Below, one piece after another: positions 8,549-19,512 of a stretch of DNA of 64,000 nt; positions within the stretch are counted from its first letter, which is position 1; every line of letters begins with the position of its first letter. The translations under genes were made by a program, and so were the position numbers. The notes under the pieces were generated by a model. It saw only the letters and a list, made by a program, of their open reading frames with translations. It searched no databases and was not told the DNA's origin. The stretch comes from Comamonas sp. GB3 AK4-5 (GTDB lineage: Bacteria; Pseudomonadota; Gammaproteobacteria; Burkholderiales; Burkholderiaceae_C): NCBI RefSeq assembly GCF_041320665.1, contig NZ_CP166730.1:2666001-2730000 (forward strand), read 5' to 3'.

Positions 8549-9547
8549 ATGAACGCTGAAATTTCAAAGCAAAATCAACAAGTTACCTCACCATGGCGCA
8601 TGAGCGTTGCGCCCATGCTGGACTGGACCGACCGGCATTGCCGCTATTTCCATCGCCTGCTCAGCCGCAACGCCCTACTCTACACGGAGATGGTCACCAC
8701 CGGCGCATTGCTGCATGGCGATGTAGCGCGCCATCTGCGCTTTCACGCACAAGAACACCCCCTGGCTCTGCAGCTGGGCGGCAGCGAGCCCTCCGACCTG
8801 GCCCAGGCGGCCAAGCTGGGCGCGCAATGGGGCTACGACGAAATCAATCTGAACTGCGGCTGCCCCAGCGAGCGCGTGCAGCGCGGTGCCTTCGGCGCCT
8901 GTTTGATGAACGAGCCAACTCTGGTGCGCGACTGCGTCAAGGCCATGGTGGATGCGGTCGATGTGCCAGTCACCGTGAAGCACCGCATCGGCATCGACAA
9001 GGAAGAGAGCTACGGCTTTGTGCGTGACTTCATTGGCACGGTGGCCGAAGGGGGCTGCAATGTGTTCATTGTTCACGCCCGCAATGCCTGGCTCAAGGGC
9101 TTGTCGCCCAAGGAAAACCGCGAGATCCCACCGCTGCGCTACGACATGGTGGCCCAGCTCAAGCGCGACTTCCCCCAGCTCACCATTGCCATCAACGGCG
9201 GCATTGCCAACGATGCCGTGGTGCAGGACTTGCTCGGCCAGGTGGATGGCGTGATGGTGGGCCGCGAGGCCTATCACAACCCCTGGTGGCTGGCCCGCTG
9301 GGACGCGCTGTACTTTGGCGCCGCGCCCAACGAACTCTCCCACCTCGAAGTGGAAGAGGCCATGGTGCGCTATATGGAGCAGGAAGCGGCCGAGCACGGC
9401 ACGGGCTGGTACGCCATTGCACGCCATATGCTGGGCCTGCGCCACGGACTGCCAGGGGCACGCCGCTGGCGACAAGTCTGGAGTGACCATCGGCTGAAAC
9501 ATTTGCCCGCTCGCGAAGTGTTCACCATCGCCAATACCAAGACATAA
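8549..9547 (+). CDS. dusA: tRNA-dihydrouridine synthase A
   Basis: A 332-residue FMN-dependent TIM-barrel enzyme that reduces uridines in the D-loop of tRNA. APMLDWTDRHCR near the N-terminus, the active-site Cys in NLNCGCPSE, GAFGACLM, VKHRIGID, HARNAWLKGL and INGGI are all DusA signatures. The first 17 residues (from ATG 8549) have no clear ribosome site. An in-frame ATG at 8600 directly before SVAPMLDW is a plausible alternative start. Because the adjacent island integrates at this end of dusA, the N-terminal codons and promoter may be supplied by the island. The rest of the protein appears complete, so the gene should remain functional. Confidence 0.95.
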   Translation: MNAEISKQNQQVTSPWRMSVAPMLDWTDRHCRYFHRLLSRNALLYTEMVTTGALLHGDVARHLRFHAQEHPLALQLGGSEPSDLAQAAKLGAQWGYDEINLNCGCPSERVQRGAFGACLMNEPTLVRDCVKAMVDAVDVPVTVKHRIGIDKEESYGFVRDFIGTVAEGGCNVFIVHARNAWLKGLSPKENREIPPLRYDMVAQLKRDFPQLTIAINGGIANDAVVQDLLGQVDGVMVGREAYHNPWWLARWDALYFGAAPNELSHLEVEEAMVRYMEQEAAEHGTGWYAIARHMLGLRHGLPGARRWRQVWSDHRLKHLPAREVFTIANTKT

Positions 9548-9649
9548 AAAGTGCAGCACATGGGCCCAGCTGTCATTCTTTGACAAACATTTCGTATCTA
9601 CGGAGATAAAAACTGGGGATATTTCCAATCACACGGGCTTGCAAGTGCT

Positions 9650-9672
9650 GATATATTGCACTGCAACATATC
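9650..9672. promoter_or_regulatory. Candidate PhaR-type operator upstream of phaZ
   Basis: GATATATTGC and GCAACATATC form a 9-of-10 inverted repeat around ACT. Its centre is TTGCA-C-TGCAA (9656-9666), 24 bases before the phaZ start. TGCA-rich palindromes of this kind are bound by PhaR, the PHB-responsive repressor of betaproteobacteria. The assignment is inferred from motif and location only. Confidence 0.45.
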
Positions 9673-9690
9673 TTTACCCGCGACCTCCCC

Positions 9691-11073
9691 ATGCTCTACC
9701 AGCTCTATGAAACCCAACGGGCTCTTGTCGAGCCCTTTGCTGACTTTGCGCGTGCCACCGCAAAGCTCTACAGCAACCCCATGCTGCCATTGAGCAAGCT
9801 TCCCTATTCCCAGCGCATGGTCGCAGGCTTCAACCTGTTCTACCGCCTGGGCAAGGACTACGAAAAGCCGGAGTTCGACATCCGTTCCGTCAAGGTCAAC
9901 GGCGTGGATGTCACCATTCGCGAGCGGGTGGAAGTTGACAAGCCGTTTTGCGAGCTGCGCCGCTTCAAGCGCTTCTCGGATGACCCCGCCACGCTGGACA
10001 CCTTGCTGGACCAGCCTGCCGTGCTGATCGTCGCCCCGCTGTCGGGCCACTACGCCACCTTGCTGCGCGACACCGTCAACAGCATGCTGGGTGACCACAA
10101 GGTGTTCATCACCGACTGGAAAAATGCCCGCCTGGTGCCGCTGTCCGAGGGTGAGTTCCACCTGGACGACTACATCAACTACGTGCAGGAATTCATCCGC
10201 CATCTGCAGGCCAAGTACGGCCACTGCCATGTGGTCAGCGTCTGCCAGCCCACGGTGCCCGTGCTGGCCGCTGTCTCGCTGATGGCCACCCGCGGTGAAA
10301 CCACGCCGCTGACCATGACCATGATGGGCGGCCCCATCGATGCCCGCCGCTCGCCCACCTCGGTCAACAACCTGGCCACGCAGCGCAGCTTCGAATGGTT
10401 CGAGAACAACGTCATCTACCGCGTGCCTGACAACTACCCAGGTGCCGGCCGCCGCGTGTACCCCGGCTTTTTGCAGTACGCCGGCTTTGTGGCCATGAAC
10501 CCCGACCGCCACGCCACCAGCCACTACGACTACTTCAAGGACTTGATCAAGGGCGACGGCGCCAGCGCCGAGCACCACCGCAAGTTCTACGACGAGTACA
10601 ACGCCGTGCTCGACATGGACGCCGACTACTACCTGGAAACCATTGCCACCGTGTTCCAGGACTTCAAGCTGGTCAACGGCACCTGGGATGTGATCAACAC
10701 CGCAGGCGAAAGCGAGCGCGTGTGCCCTCAGGACATCCGCCGCAGCGCGCTGCTGACGGTCGAAGGCGAGCTGGACGACATCTCCGGCTCCGGCCAGACC
10801 CATGCCGCCCAGGATCTGTGCACCCAGATTCCCTCTCATATGCGCCAGCACATGGACGTTCCAGGCGCGGGCCACTATGGCATCTTCAGCGGCCGCCGCT
10901 GGCGCGAGTTTGTCTACCCGCGCCTGCGTGAGTTCATCCTGCAACGCCACACAGAAGGCCAGCCCAGCCAGCGCGCGGCCGGCCCTGCAGCCACCGCCGA
11001 TGTACAGGAAAGCCCTGCAGCCTTGAGCGTGACCGCCACCCCGGCACACAGCAAGCGACGCACGCGCCGATAA
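9691..11073 (+). CDS. phaZ: Intracellular polyhydroxyalkanoate (PHB) depolymerase
   Basis: A 460-residue alpha/beta-hydrolase without signal peptide, which mobilises stored PHB granules in the cytoplasm. It starts MLYQLYETQR, as intracellular depolymerases do. The nucleophile is a Cys, not a Ser: Cys185 in VVSVCQPTVP, as in the Ralstonia PhaZa1 group. The late His lies in DVPGAGHYGIF. The C-terminal 40 residues are low-complexity, rich in Ala, Pro and Arg. rnfB follows after 9 bp. A TTGCANTGCAA palindrome in front suggests control by PhaR. Confidence 0.93.
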   Translation: MLYQLYETQRALVEPFADFARATAKLYSNPMLPLSKLPYSQRMVAGFNLFYRLGKDYEKPEFDIRSVKVNGVDVTIRERVEVDKPFCELRRFKRFSDDPATLDTLLDQPAVLIVAPLSGHYATLLRDTVNSMLGDHKVFITDWKNARLVPLSEGEFHLDDYINYVQEFIRHLQAKYGHCHVVSVCQPTVPVLAAVSLMATRGETTPLTMTMMGGPIDARRSPTSVNNLATQRSFEWFENNVIYRVPDNYPGAGRRVYPGFLQYAGFVAMNPDRHATSHYDYFKDLIKGDGASAEHHRKFYDEYNAVLDMDADYYLETIATVFQDFKLVNGTWDVINTAGESERVCPQDIRRSALLTVEGELDDISGSGQTHAAQDLCTQIPSHMRQHMDVPGAGHYGIFSGRRWREFVYPRLREFILQRHTEGQPSQRAAGPAATADVQESPAALSVTATPAHSKRRTRR

Positions 11074-11082
11074 TACGGGCCC

Positions 11083-11787
11083 ATGGCCCAGCCCCTACCG
11101 CCACAGGCACCCCAGCCAGCCCTGCAAGGACTGGCTTTTTTGATTGACCAAGCCCTGCCGCAGACCCAGTGCACACGCTGCGGCTACCCTGACTGCGCCC
11201 ATTACGCCCAGGCCATTGCCGAGCAAGGCGCTCCCATCAACCAATGCGCGCCCGGCGGGCAGGAAGGCGTGGAGCGCCTGGCAGCCCTGACGCACCAGGC
11301 AGTGCTGCCACTGAACCGCAGCTTTGGCGTGGAAGGGCCGCTGACCGTGGCCCGCATCGACGAGGCCTGGTGCATAGGCTGCACGCTGTGCATCAAGGCC
11401 TGCCCCACCGACGCCATCCTGGGCGCGAACAAGCAAATGCACACCGTGCAGGCCGTGCATTGCACCGGCTGCGAACTGTGCCTGCCCGTGTGCCCGGTGG
11501 ACTGCATCCAGCTGGATGTGGTCAGCGGTGATGCCACCGGCTGGCAGGCCTGGTCCGGCAACCAGGCCGAACATGCGCGCGCGCGTTATGCCCGGCACCA
11601 ACAACGCCTGACCGCGCCGCGCCGCGTGCTGCGCAGCACCGCAGCACCGCAAACTGCGCCAGCAGACACCGACAGCCAGGCAGACAAGCCGCTGCAGCAG
11701 CCTGCAGCCCCCGCCGCCGTCGACCCCAAAAAAGCCGCCATTGCCGCCGCCCTGGCCAAGGCCCGCGCACTGCGCAACAAGGCCTAG
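11083..11787 (+). CDS. rnfB: RnfB-like iron-sulfur (ferredoxin) protein
   Basis: A 234-residue protein. The N-terminal CTRCGYPDC...NQC segment is the RnfB Fe-S motif. Two complete 4Fe-4S ferredoxin motifs follow, [12 protein letters not shown] and [12 protein letters not shown] (about residues 103-145), then an Ala/Gln-rich tail. The hydrophobic N-terminal anchor of true RnfB is missing and no other rnf genes are nearby. It is therefore probably the solo RnfB common in betaproteobacteria, working as a soluble electron carrier for an unknown partner. It is 9 bp behind phaZ and perhaps cotranscribed. Confidence 0.85.
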   Translation: MAQPLPPQAPQPALQGLAFLIDQALPQTQCTRCGYPDCAHYAQAIAEQGAPINQCAPGGQEGVERLAALTHQAVLPLNRSFGVEGPLTVARIDEAWCIGCTLCIKACPTDAILGANKQMHTVQAVHCTGCELCLPVCPVDCIQLDVVSGDATGWQAWSGNQAEHARARYARHQQRLTAPRRVLRSTAAPQTAPADTDSQADKPLQQPAAPAAVDPKKAAIAAALAKARALRNKA

Positions 11788-11900
11788 ACGACGCATTCCT
11801 GCTTGCAATAGCCAGAGCAGAGGTGCCACTCTCTTGGAATGGGGATGCCGTGTCCACAGGGACTTCAGCAGCGTTTCAAAAACTTGGTTAGGCCCAGACC

Positions 11901-12019
11901 GCATCAAACTGGCACAGCCCATGTCAGGGCACCGCGCAAGGGCCGCCCCGCAGCGCTGGTGCCGTCCCCCTCCGGCGAAGCCAGAGAGGGGGAAGCGGCG
12001 CAGCCGCTCAGGGGGAGCC
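11901..12019 (-). repeat. Comamonadaceae-type structured intergenic repeat, copy A
   Basis: Inverted-orientation copy of a multi-hairpin element found at least seven times in the window. Read on the minus strand it begins CCCCCTGAGCGGC just after the chemoreceptor stop, then shows a TTCCCCC...GGGGGA hairpin whose tip is GGC-TTC-GCC, a GGCACC/GGTGCC stem and the closing CCAGTTT. It fills most of the gap between rnfB and the chemoreceptor gene, and may serve as a terminator or mRNA 3'-end structure. Confidence 0.75.
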
Positions 12020-12024
12020 CCCAT

Positions 12025-13539
12025 TCACCCCCCCGCAAACTCCTTGTAAATGCCGCAGCCCAGGTAGACGCCATCCTGCTTGCAGACAAAAGACATCTTG
12101 GTCAGCACGCTGCCGGTGCCGGGGTGGAGGTAGGCATATTCCACCCAGCCCGGGCCTTGCTCGGCCTGGCCGATGATGCTGCTCAGCAGCTGCTCGCCAT
12201 CCACGCCCTTGGCGTCTTGCACGCGGCTGCCCACACGGGCGGGGTTGCCGCCAAAGGCCAGGTAGCGGCCATTGGCATCCAGCACGAACACATACATGTC
12301 CCGGTCGTGAAAGGGCTGACCCGGGTCAGTCAGCGAGGCCCAGTAGCGCTCCAGCGGCATGCCCATGCGTCGCAGGGTCTGGGCCCGCTCCACCAGGGCC
12401 ACGGCCTCTTCGGCCGTCCCCTGCTGCAGGCGAAAGCGCGAGACGGCGCGCGTCAGCGTCACCGCACGCTCCTCCAGCGTCTGTGCGTGGCGCACGGCCT
12501 GGTGCACCATCTGGGCATTGTCCTGTGTTACCTGGTCGATTTGGTGCACAGCCAGGCTGATCTGCTCCAGCCCCGCGCCCTGGCTGGCTCCGGCCTGGGT
12601 GATGGCCGTCACATGCTGGGCCACGCTGCGCACCCCCTGGGCAATCTGGGCCATCTCCGTGCCGGCGCGGCGAATCATCTGCGTGCTGTCGCCCACCTGG
12701 CGTACCGAATTGCCAATCAGTTGGCTGATTTCCTTGGCGGCTTCCGAAGAGCGCTGCGCCAGCGAACGCACCTCCGAGGCCACCACGGCAAAACCGCGGC
12801 CTTGCTCACCGGCGCGGGCGGCCTCCACGGCCGCGTTCAGCGCCAGGATATTGGTCTGAAAGGCAATGCCATCGATGACGCCGATGATTTCATTCATGCG
12901 TCCGGCGCTTTGCTCAATGGCCTCCACCGAGTGCACGGCCCGCTCCATGGCCTGGGCGCCATGTTCCACGGCCTGGCGCACCTGCAGGGTCTGCGCATCA
13001 GCGGCCTTGGCCATATCGGAATTGTTCTGCACCGTGGCACTCACCTGCTCCACGCTGACCACGGTCTGCGCCACGCTGCTGGCCTGCTGCTCGGTACGTA
13101 CCGACAAGGCATGCTGGTCTTGCGTGAGGTGGTGCCCCGCCTGGGCCACCAGGGCCGCATTGCTGCGCACATCGGCCACCATGGCGGACAGCGACAGCAC
13201 CATGGCATCAAGCTGCGCCCCCAGCGCAGACAGCTCGTCATGCCCGGTAAAAGCGGCGCGGCTGGTCAGATCGCCTTGTGTGGCCTGGTGGGTCACCTGC
13301 AGCAGGCGACGCAGCCCCTGGGCCAGGTCTACATAAAGACCACCCACGCCATAGAGGAACAGAAAAATCACCACGGCCGGCGCCGCCAGCTGCAGCCAAT
13401 ACGTCTCCAGCCAGGCAGCGCTCCAATGCATCACGGCCAATGCTGCTGCACCGCACAGCGCCAGCACGGTGAACTTGGCGCGCATGCCCATGCGCCGCAA
13501 CAACCACAAGGCCGGCCCAAAAAAAAGCTGGCTAAACAT
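12025..13539 (-). CDS. Methyl-accepting chemotaxis protein with C-terminal Cache-like sensor
   Basis: A 504-residue protein. Two hydrophobic segments (about 22-40 and 48-70) are separated by only a few residues, so there is no real periplasmic sensor. A HAMP-like region follows, then the signalling domain with the invariant hairpin tip ([16 protein letters not shown]). After it, residues about 400-504 form another domain ([20 protein letters not shown], then GPGWVEYAY and [10 protein letters not shown]) that looks like a single Cache sensor. The sensor would thus be cytoplasmic and C-terminal, reversing the usual order. GGGAG precedes the start. No che genes are nearby. The ligand is unknown. 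Confidence 0.88.
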   Translation of the reverse strand: MFSQLFFGPALWLLRRMGMRAKFTVLALCGAAALAVMHWSAAWLETYWLQLAAPAVVIFLFLYGVGGLYVDLAQGLRRLLQVTHQATQGDLTSRAAFTGHDELSALGAQLDAMVLSLSAMVADVRSNAALVAQAGHHLTQDQHALSVRTEQQASSVAQTVVSVEQVSATVQNNSDMAKAADAQTLQVRQAVEHGAQAMERAVHSVEAIEQSAGRMNEIIGVIDGIAFQTNILALNAAVEAARAGEQGRGFAVVASEVRSLAQRSSEAAKEISQLIGNSVRQVGDSTQMIRRAGTEMAQIAQGVRSVAQHVTAITQAGASQGAGLEQISLAVHQIDQVTQDNAQMVHQAVRHAQTLEERAVTLTRAVSRFRLQQGTAEEAVALVERAQTLRRMGMPLERYWASLTDPGQPFHDRDMYVFVLDANGRYLAFGGNPARVGSRVQDAKGVDGEQLLSSIIGQAEQGPGWVEYAYLHPGTGSVLTKMSFVCKQDGVYLGCGIYKEFAGG

Positions 13540-13736
13540 CTTGTCTCCCCGTCTCTTGCTGTCTTGTTTTCATTCGCTGCCGCCCGTTGTACGCGAGCGG
13601 GCGCCCTCACGCAAACCCCATCACACCGGGGTTTTCATCAATAGCTCTGCGCTACCACGACAAAAAGACGAAAACCCCGGTCAGATTGGGAAAAGCCCAT
13701 GCCCCACGCCAAGGCGACCCCGATAATGCGTGCACC

Positions 13737-14942
13737 ATGAACCCCCTGCTCTCCCAACTGCAGCCCTATCCTTTTGAGCGGCTGCGCCAATTGTTTGCGG
13801 GCGTCACCCCGCCCGCCCAGCTCCCTCACATCAGCCTGGGCATGGGTGAACCCCGCCACCCTACGCCAGCATTCCTACAGCAAGCTGTCACGGCCAATCT
13901 GGCGGGCCTTGCCAACTACCCGGCCACGGCAGGCGACATTCGATTGCGCCAGGCCTGTGCCGACTGGATGGGCCGGCGCTATGGCGTGCAGCTGGACGCC
14001 GCCAGCCAGGTGCTGCCGGTCAATGGCTCGCGCGAGGCGCTGTTCTCGTTTGCGCAAACCGTGATCGACCCCACTCTGGCAGGGGCCACCGTCATCTGCC
14101 CCAATCCCTTCTACCAAATCTACGAAGGCGCCACGCTGCTGGCCGGGGCCACGCCCTATTACGCCGCCAGCGAGGCTGCACGCAATTTCGCCGTGAACTG
14201 GGATGCCGTACCCGCCGAGGTCTGGCAACGCACCCAGCTGATCTTTGTCTGCTCCCCCGGCAACCCCACGGGTGCCGTGATGCCGCTGGCCGAGTGGCAA
14301 AAACTCTTCGAGCTGTCCGACCGCTACGGCTTTGTGATTGCCTCCGACGAGTGCTACAGCGAGATTTATTTCCGCGATGAGGCCCCCCTGGGTGGCCTGG
14401 AGGCGGCCAAGCAACTGGGCCGCAGCGACTTCCGCAATCTGGTGGCCTTCACCAGCCTGTCCAAGCGCAGCAATGTGCCGGGCCTGCGCAGCGGCTTTGT
14501 GGCGGGCGACGCCCATCTGCTCAAGTCCTTTTTGCTCTACCGCACCTACCACGGCGGCGCCATGAGCCCCACGGTGCAACTGGCCAGCATCGAAGCCTGG
14601 GGCGACGAGGCCCATGTGGAGGACAACCGACGGCTTTACCGCGAGAAATTCGCTGCCGTCACGCCGCTGCTGGCGGAAGTGATGGACGTACGCCTTCCCG
14701 ATGCCAGCTTTTACCTGTGGGCCGGCGTGCCTGCCCAATTGGGCATGAGCGACGCCGAATTCGCCCGCGCCCTGTATGCCGAGCAGCATGTCACCGTGCT
14801 GCCGGGCAGCTATCTGGCGCGCGAAGCCCAGGGCCACAACCCCGGCGCCGGCCGTGTGCGCATGGCCCTGGTGGCCGAGACCGCCGAATGCGAGCAGGCC
14901 GCGCGCCGCATCGTTGACTTCATTCACACCCATACCAACTGA
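13737..14942 (+). CDS. dapC: N-succinyldiaminopimelate aminotransferase
   Basis: A 401-residue class I PLP aminotransferase of the lysine/meso-DAP pathway (succinyl branch). ATG 13737 is preferred over an upstream in-frame start because MNPLLSQLQPYPFERL is the family's usual opening. The PLP-lysine lies in FTSLSKRSNVPGLRSGF, and SPGNPTGA and SDECYSEIYF are cofactor-binding motifs. dapD follows after 9 bp, dapE further on. This clustering separates dapC from general aspartate aminotransferases. Confidence 0.92.
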   Translation: MNPLLSQLQPYPFERLRQLFAGVTPPAQLPHISLGMGEPRHPTPAFLQQAVTANLAGLANYPATAGDIRLRQACADWMGRRYGVQLDAASQVLPVNGSREALFSFAQTVIDPTLAGATVICPNPFYQIYEGATLLAGATPYYAASEAARNFAVNWDAVPAEVWQRTQLIFVCSPGNPTGAVMPLAEWQKLFELSDRYGFVIASDECYSEIYFRDEAPLGGLEAAKQLGRSDFRNLVAFTSLSKRSNVPGLRSGFVAGDAHLLKSFLLYRTYHGGAMSPTVQLASIEAWGDEAHVEDNRRLYREKFAAVTPLLAEVMDVRLPDASFYLWAGVPAQLGMSDAEFARALYAEQHVTVLPGSYLAREAQGHNPGAGRVRMALVAETAECEQAARRIVDFIHTHTN

Positions 14943-14951
14943 GCCCTTGCC

Positions 14952-15785
14952 ATGACGCAACACATCCAACAGATCATCGATACCGCCTGGGACAACCGCG
15001 CTTCCCTCTCCGCTGCCACCACTCCCAAGGAAATCGTGGACGCCGTGGAGCATGTGATCGTCGAGCTGAACAACGGCCGCCTGCGTGTGGCCACCCGCGA
15101 AGCCGTGGGCCAGTGGACCGTGCACCAGTGGATCAAAAAGGCCGTGCTGCTGTCCTTCCGCCTCAAGGACAACGCGCTGATGCAGGCCGGCGCCCTGAAC
15201 TTCTATGACAAGGTGCCCACCAAGTACGAAGGCATGAGCGAGGCCGAAATCGCCGCCACCGGCGTGCGCGTGGTGCCGCCCGCCGTGGCCCGCCGTGGCA
15301 GCTTCATCGCCAAGGGCGCCATCCTGATGCCGTCTTACGTGAACATCGGCGCCTATGTGGACGAAGGCACCATGGTCGACACCTGGGCCACCGTCGGCTC
15401 CTGCGCCCAGGTGGGCAAGAACGTGCACCTGTCCGGCGGCGTGGGCCTGGGCGGCGTGCTGGAGCCGCTGCAGGCCAACCCCACCATCATCGAGGACAAC
15501 TGCTTCATCGGCGCGCGCTCCGAAGTGGTGGAAGGCGTGATCGTGGAAGAGAACTCGGTGATCTCCATGGGCGTGTACATCGGCCAGTCCACCCCCATCT
15601 TCAACCGCGAAACCGGTGAAATCAGCTACGGCCGCGTGCCCGCAGGCTCGGTCGTGGTCTCGGGCAATCTACCCAAGCAAACCAAGGGCGGCAAGGACTA
15701 CAGCATGTATGCCGCCATCATCGTCAAGACCGTGGACGCCAAGACCCGCTCCACCACCAGCCTCAACGATCTGCTGCGCGACTGA
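14952..15785 (+). CDS. dapD: Tetrahydrodipicolinate N-succinyltransferase
   Basis: A 277-residue left-handed beta-helix enzyme that succinylates tetrahydrodipicolinate using succinyl-CoA, the step before DapC. The hexapeptide-repeat body is clear ([18 protein letters not shown], then [12 protein letters not shown] and [16 protein letters not shown]). The length matches the family. The C-terminus [15 protein letters not shown] is typical of DapD. It lies between dapC and dapE in one transcription unit. Confidence 0.96.
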   Translation: MTQHIQQIIDTAWDNRASLSAATTPKEIVDAVEHVIVELNNGRLRVATREAVGQWTVHQWIKKAVLLSFRLKDNALMQAGALNFYDKVPTKYEGMSEAEIAATGVRVVPPAVARRGSFIAKGAILMPSYVNIGAYVDEGTMVDTWATVGSCAQVGKNVHLSGGVGLGGVLEPLQANPTIIEDNCFIGARSEVVEGVIVEENSVISMGVYIGQSTPIFNRETGEISYGRVPAGSVVVSGNLPKQTKGGKDYSMYAAIIVKTVDAKTRSTTSLNDLLRD

Positions 15786-15974
15786 GCACGCCAGCCAGGT
15801 GCGGCGGCGATGCTCTCCAGCGCCACAAAACCGCCAGGCCGCACCGGCCTCTGCAGGCCCGCCCACCGCGGTGTCGCTATGCCTGCACAATAACGCCCCA
15901 CAGGCCAGGAATGCTCCGGCACTCCTGGCTTCCTGCTTTCAGCCCCGGTCTTCTGACCCGCATGACGGCCTTAG

Positions 15975-18190
<2,216 letters not shown>

Positions 18191-18233
18191 GCCCCTGTGC
18201 TGCATCCAGTACAACAAGGCGCCTGAAACAAGC

Positions 18234-18263
18234 AAAGAGCGGCCAATGGGTCGCTCTTTTTTT
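18234..18263 (+). terminator. Rho-independent terminator after prmB
   Basis: AAGAGCGGCC and GGTCGCTCTT pair around AATG with one mismatch, followed by a run of seven T. It ends the dapC-dapD-dapE-prmB unit. Confidence 0.8.
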
Positions 18264-18364
18264 GTAGCTGCAAGTGCTTATCTAGCCACAATCTCCCAGC
18301 ACTTTCCATGGGAAAGCGTTGCAACCACTGCATCAGCAGCTCACAAAATTACGGCGCACAGCGA

Positions 18365-19234
18365 TCAGTTGTGGCCGGTCGCCGGTCGCAACGCCAGCCA
18401 GGTTGCCAGCCTGGCAATGGGTGAGCGCAGCACCGCCTCCAGCCTGTGCGGCAACAGCAAAGGCTTGAGCAGCATGCGCACCGCCATTTCGGTGGGCAAC
18501 TCCCGGCGCACGCGCCCGTACAGGCGCTGGGTCACCGCAGCAAAGTCTCTGCCGTCCTCGGAAAAATAGCCGCCCCTGTGCGCCCACACATGGCGCAGCG
18601 CAATATCGCCATCGCTGTCGCGCAGCTCCTGGAGCCGCGCATACAAGGCCCCGGCGATGCGCGCCCGGCCCACGGGGCGCTCGGCCTGCAGCAGCTTGAA
18701 ATACTGCAAAAAATGCTTGTAGTGCCCCACCTCGTCGCTGCGGATATGGCCCAGCAGCTGGCGCAGCACCGGCTCGCGGCTAAGCTCGCGCAGCGTGTGG
18801 TAGTAGGCAGCGGTGCCGGTCTCCACCACACAGCGCGCCACCATTTCCAGGCGCTGGTCGGCCTGCAGCTCCTCCACCGTGCACAGCGGAGCGTATTCGG
18901 CAAAAAAGCTGTCATAGGCCTGCTGCCAGGGAAAGGCCGGCCATACCGCCTCCACATAGGCACGCAATGCGCGGCCATGCTGCAGCTCCTCACCCTCCCA
19001 GCGCTCGCGCAGCCAGGCGCTGATGCCCGGGTGGTCGGCATAGTGCACCGCCAGGTTGGCGGCATAGGTGTCCGAGCCGGTCTCGACAAACGAGGCGCTC
19101 ACCAGCAGGTAGAACAGATCCTGGTCATCGGCAATCAAGGCCCGGTCTATGCGCTCGAACCCCAGCGCCTCCACCCGCCAGTGCGCATGCGCAGTTGCGG
19201 CGTCACGGTCGGTTGATGAGGAAAGCAGGTGCAT
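18365..19234 (-). CDS. Ferritin-like di-iron domain protein
   Basis: A 289-residue protein from ATG 19234 (MHLLSSSTD); the longer open frame upstream has no coding character. Helical, with EGEELQHG and SDEVGHYKHF, that is two ExxH-type iron ligands spaced as in four-helix di-iron proteins, plus further Glu residues in VSASFVETG and VVETGTAAYYH. The fold suggests an oxygen-activating or iron-binding enzyme, but the substrate cannot be read from the sequence. No signal peptide. It is divergent from the ABC-F gene and has a perfect palindrome 50 bp upstream of its start. Confidence 0.7.
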   Translation of the reverse strand: MHLLSSSTDRDAATAHAHWRVEALGFERIDRALIADDQDLFYLLVSASFVETGSDTYAANLAVHYADHPGISAWLRERWEGEELQHGRALRAYVEAVWPAFPWQQAYDSFFAEYAPLCTVEELQADQRLEMVARCVVETGTAAYYHTLRELSREPVLRQLLGHIRSDEVGHYKHFLQYFKLLQAERPVGRARIAGALYARLQELRDSDGDIALRHVWAHRGGYFSEDGRDFAAVTQRLYGRVRRELPTEMAVRMLLKPLLLPHRLEAVLRSPIARLATWLALRPATGHN

Positions 19235-19283
19235 GGTCAATGCCGCAGCCGTCGCCCGATGCGGTCTTGAAAATGAAAAAAGT

Positions 19284-19301
19284 CTGTCATCTTGATGACA
19301 G
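19284..19301. promoter_or_regulatory. Perfect 18-bp palindrome upstream of the ferritin-like gene
   Basis: CTGTCATC-TT-GATGACAG is a perfect inverted repeat 50 bp before the start at 19234. It has no T-run on either side, so a terminator is unlikely. Symmetry and position suggest a dimeric repressor or activator site. The regulator is unknown. Confidence 0.5.
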
Positions 19302-19512
19302 TGCGCCCGCCATCTTGTAGGTCCATGTCGCTGACACACCCGCCAGACATGGTTGCTCACAACTCTTTCATTTGTAGCCTGGCACAGCTGCGCGCAGGCC
19401 TCTGCTGCTGCCGCTGAAACGCCATCTTCATGCCACTGGATCCATGCCGCGGAACCGCTGTATTCACCCCGCCGCACGGCAGGTGCTGCGGCGCAGCGAT
19501 AATCGCTCCCCA

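Noticed and set aside
9598..11049. 483-residue minus-strand frame
   Set aside because: Antisense of phaZ. Its His/Gly/Val-rich composition is typical of shadows in GC-rich genes.
11839..13644. 601-residue plus-strand frame
   Set aside because: Antisense of the chemoreceptor gene, which has full domain support.
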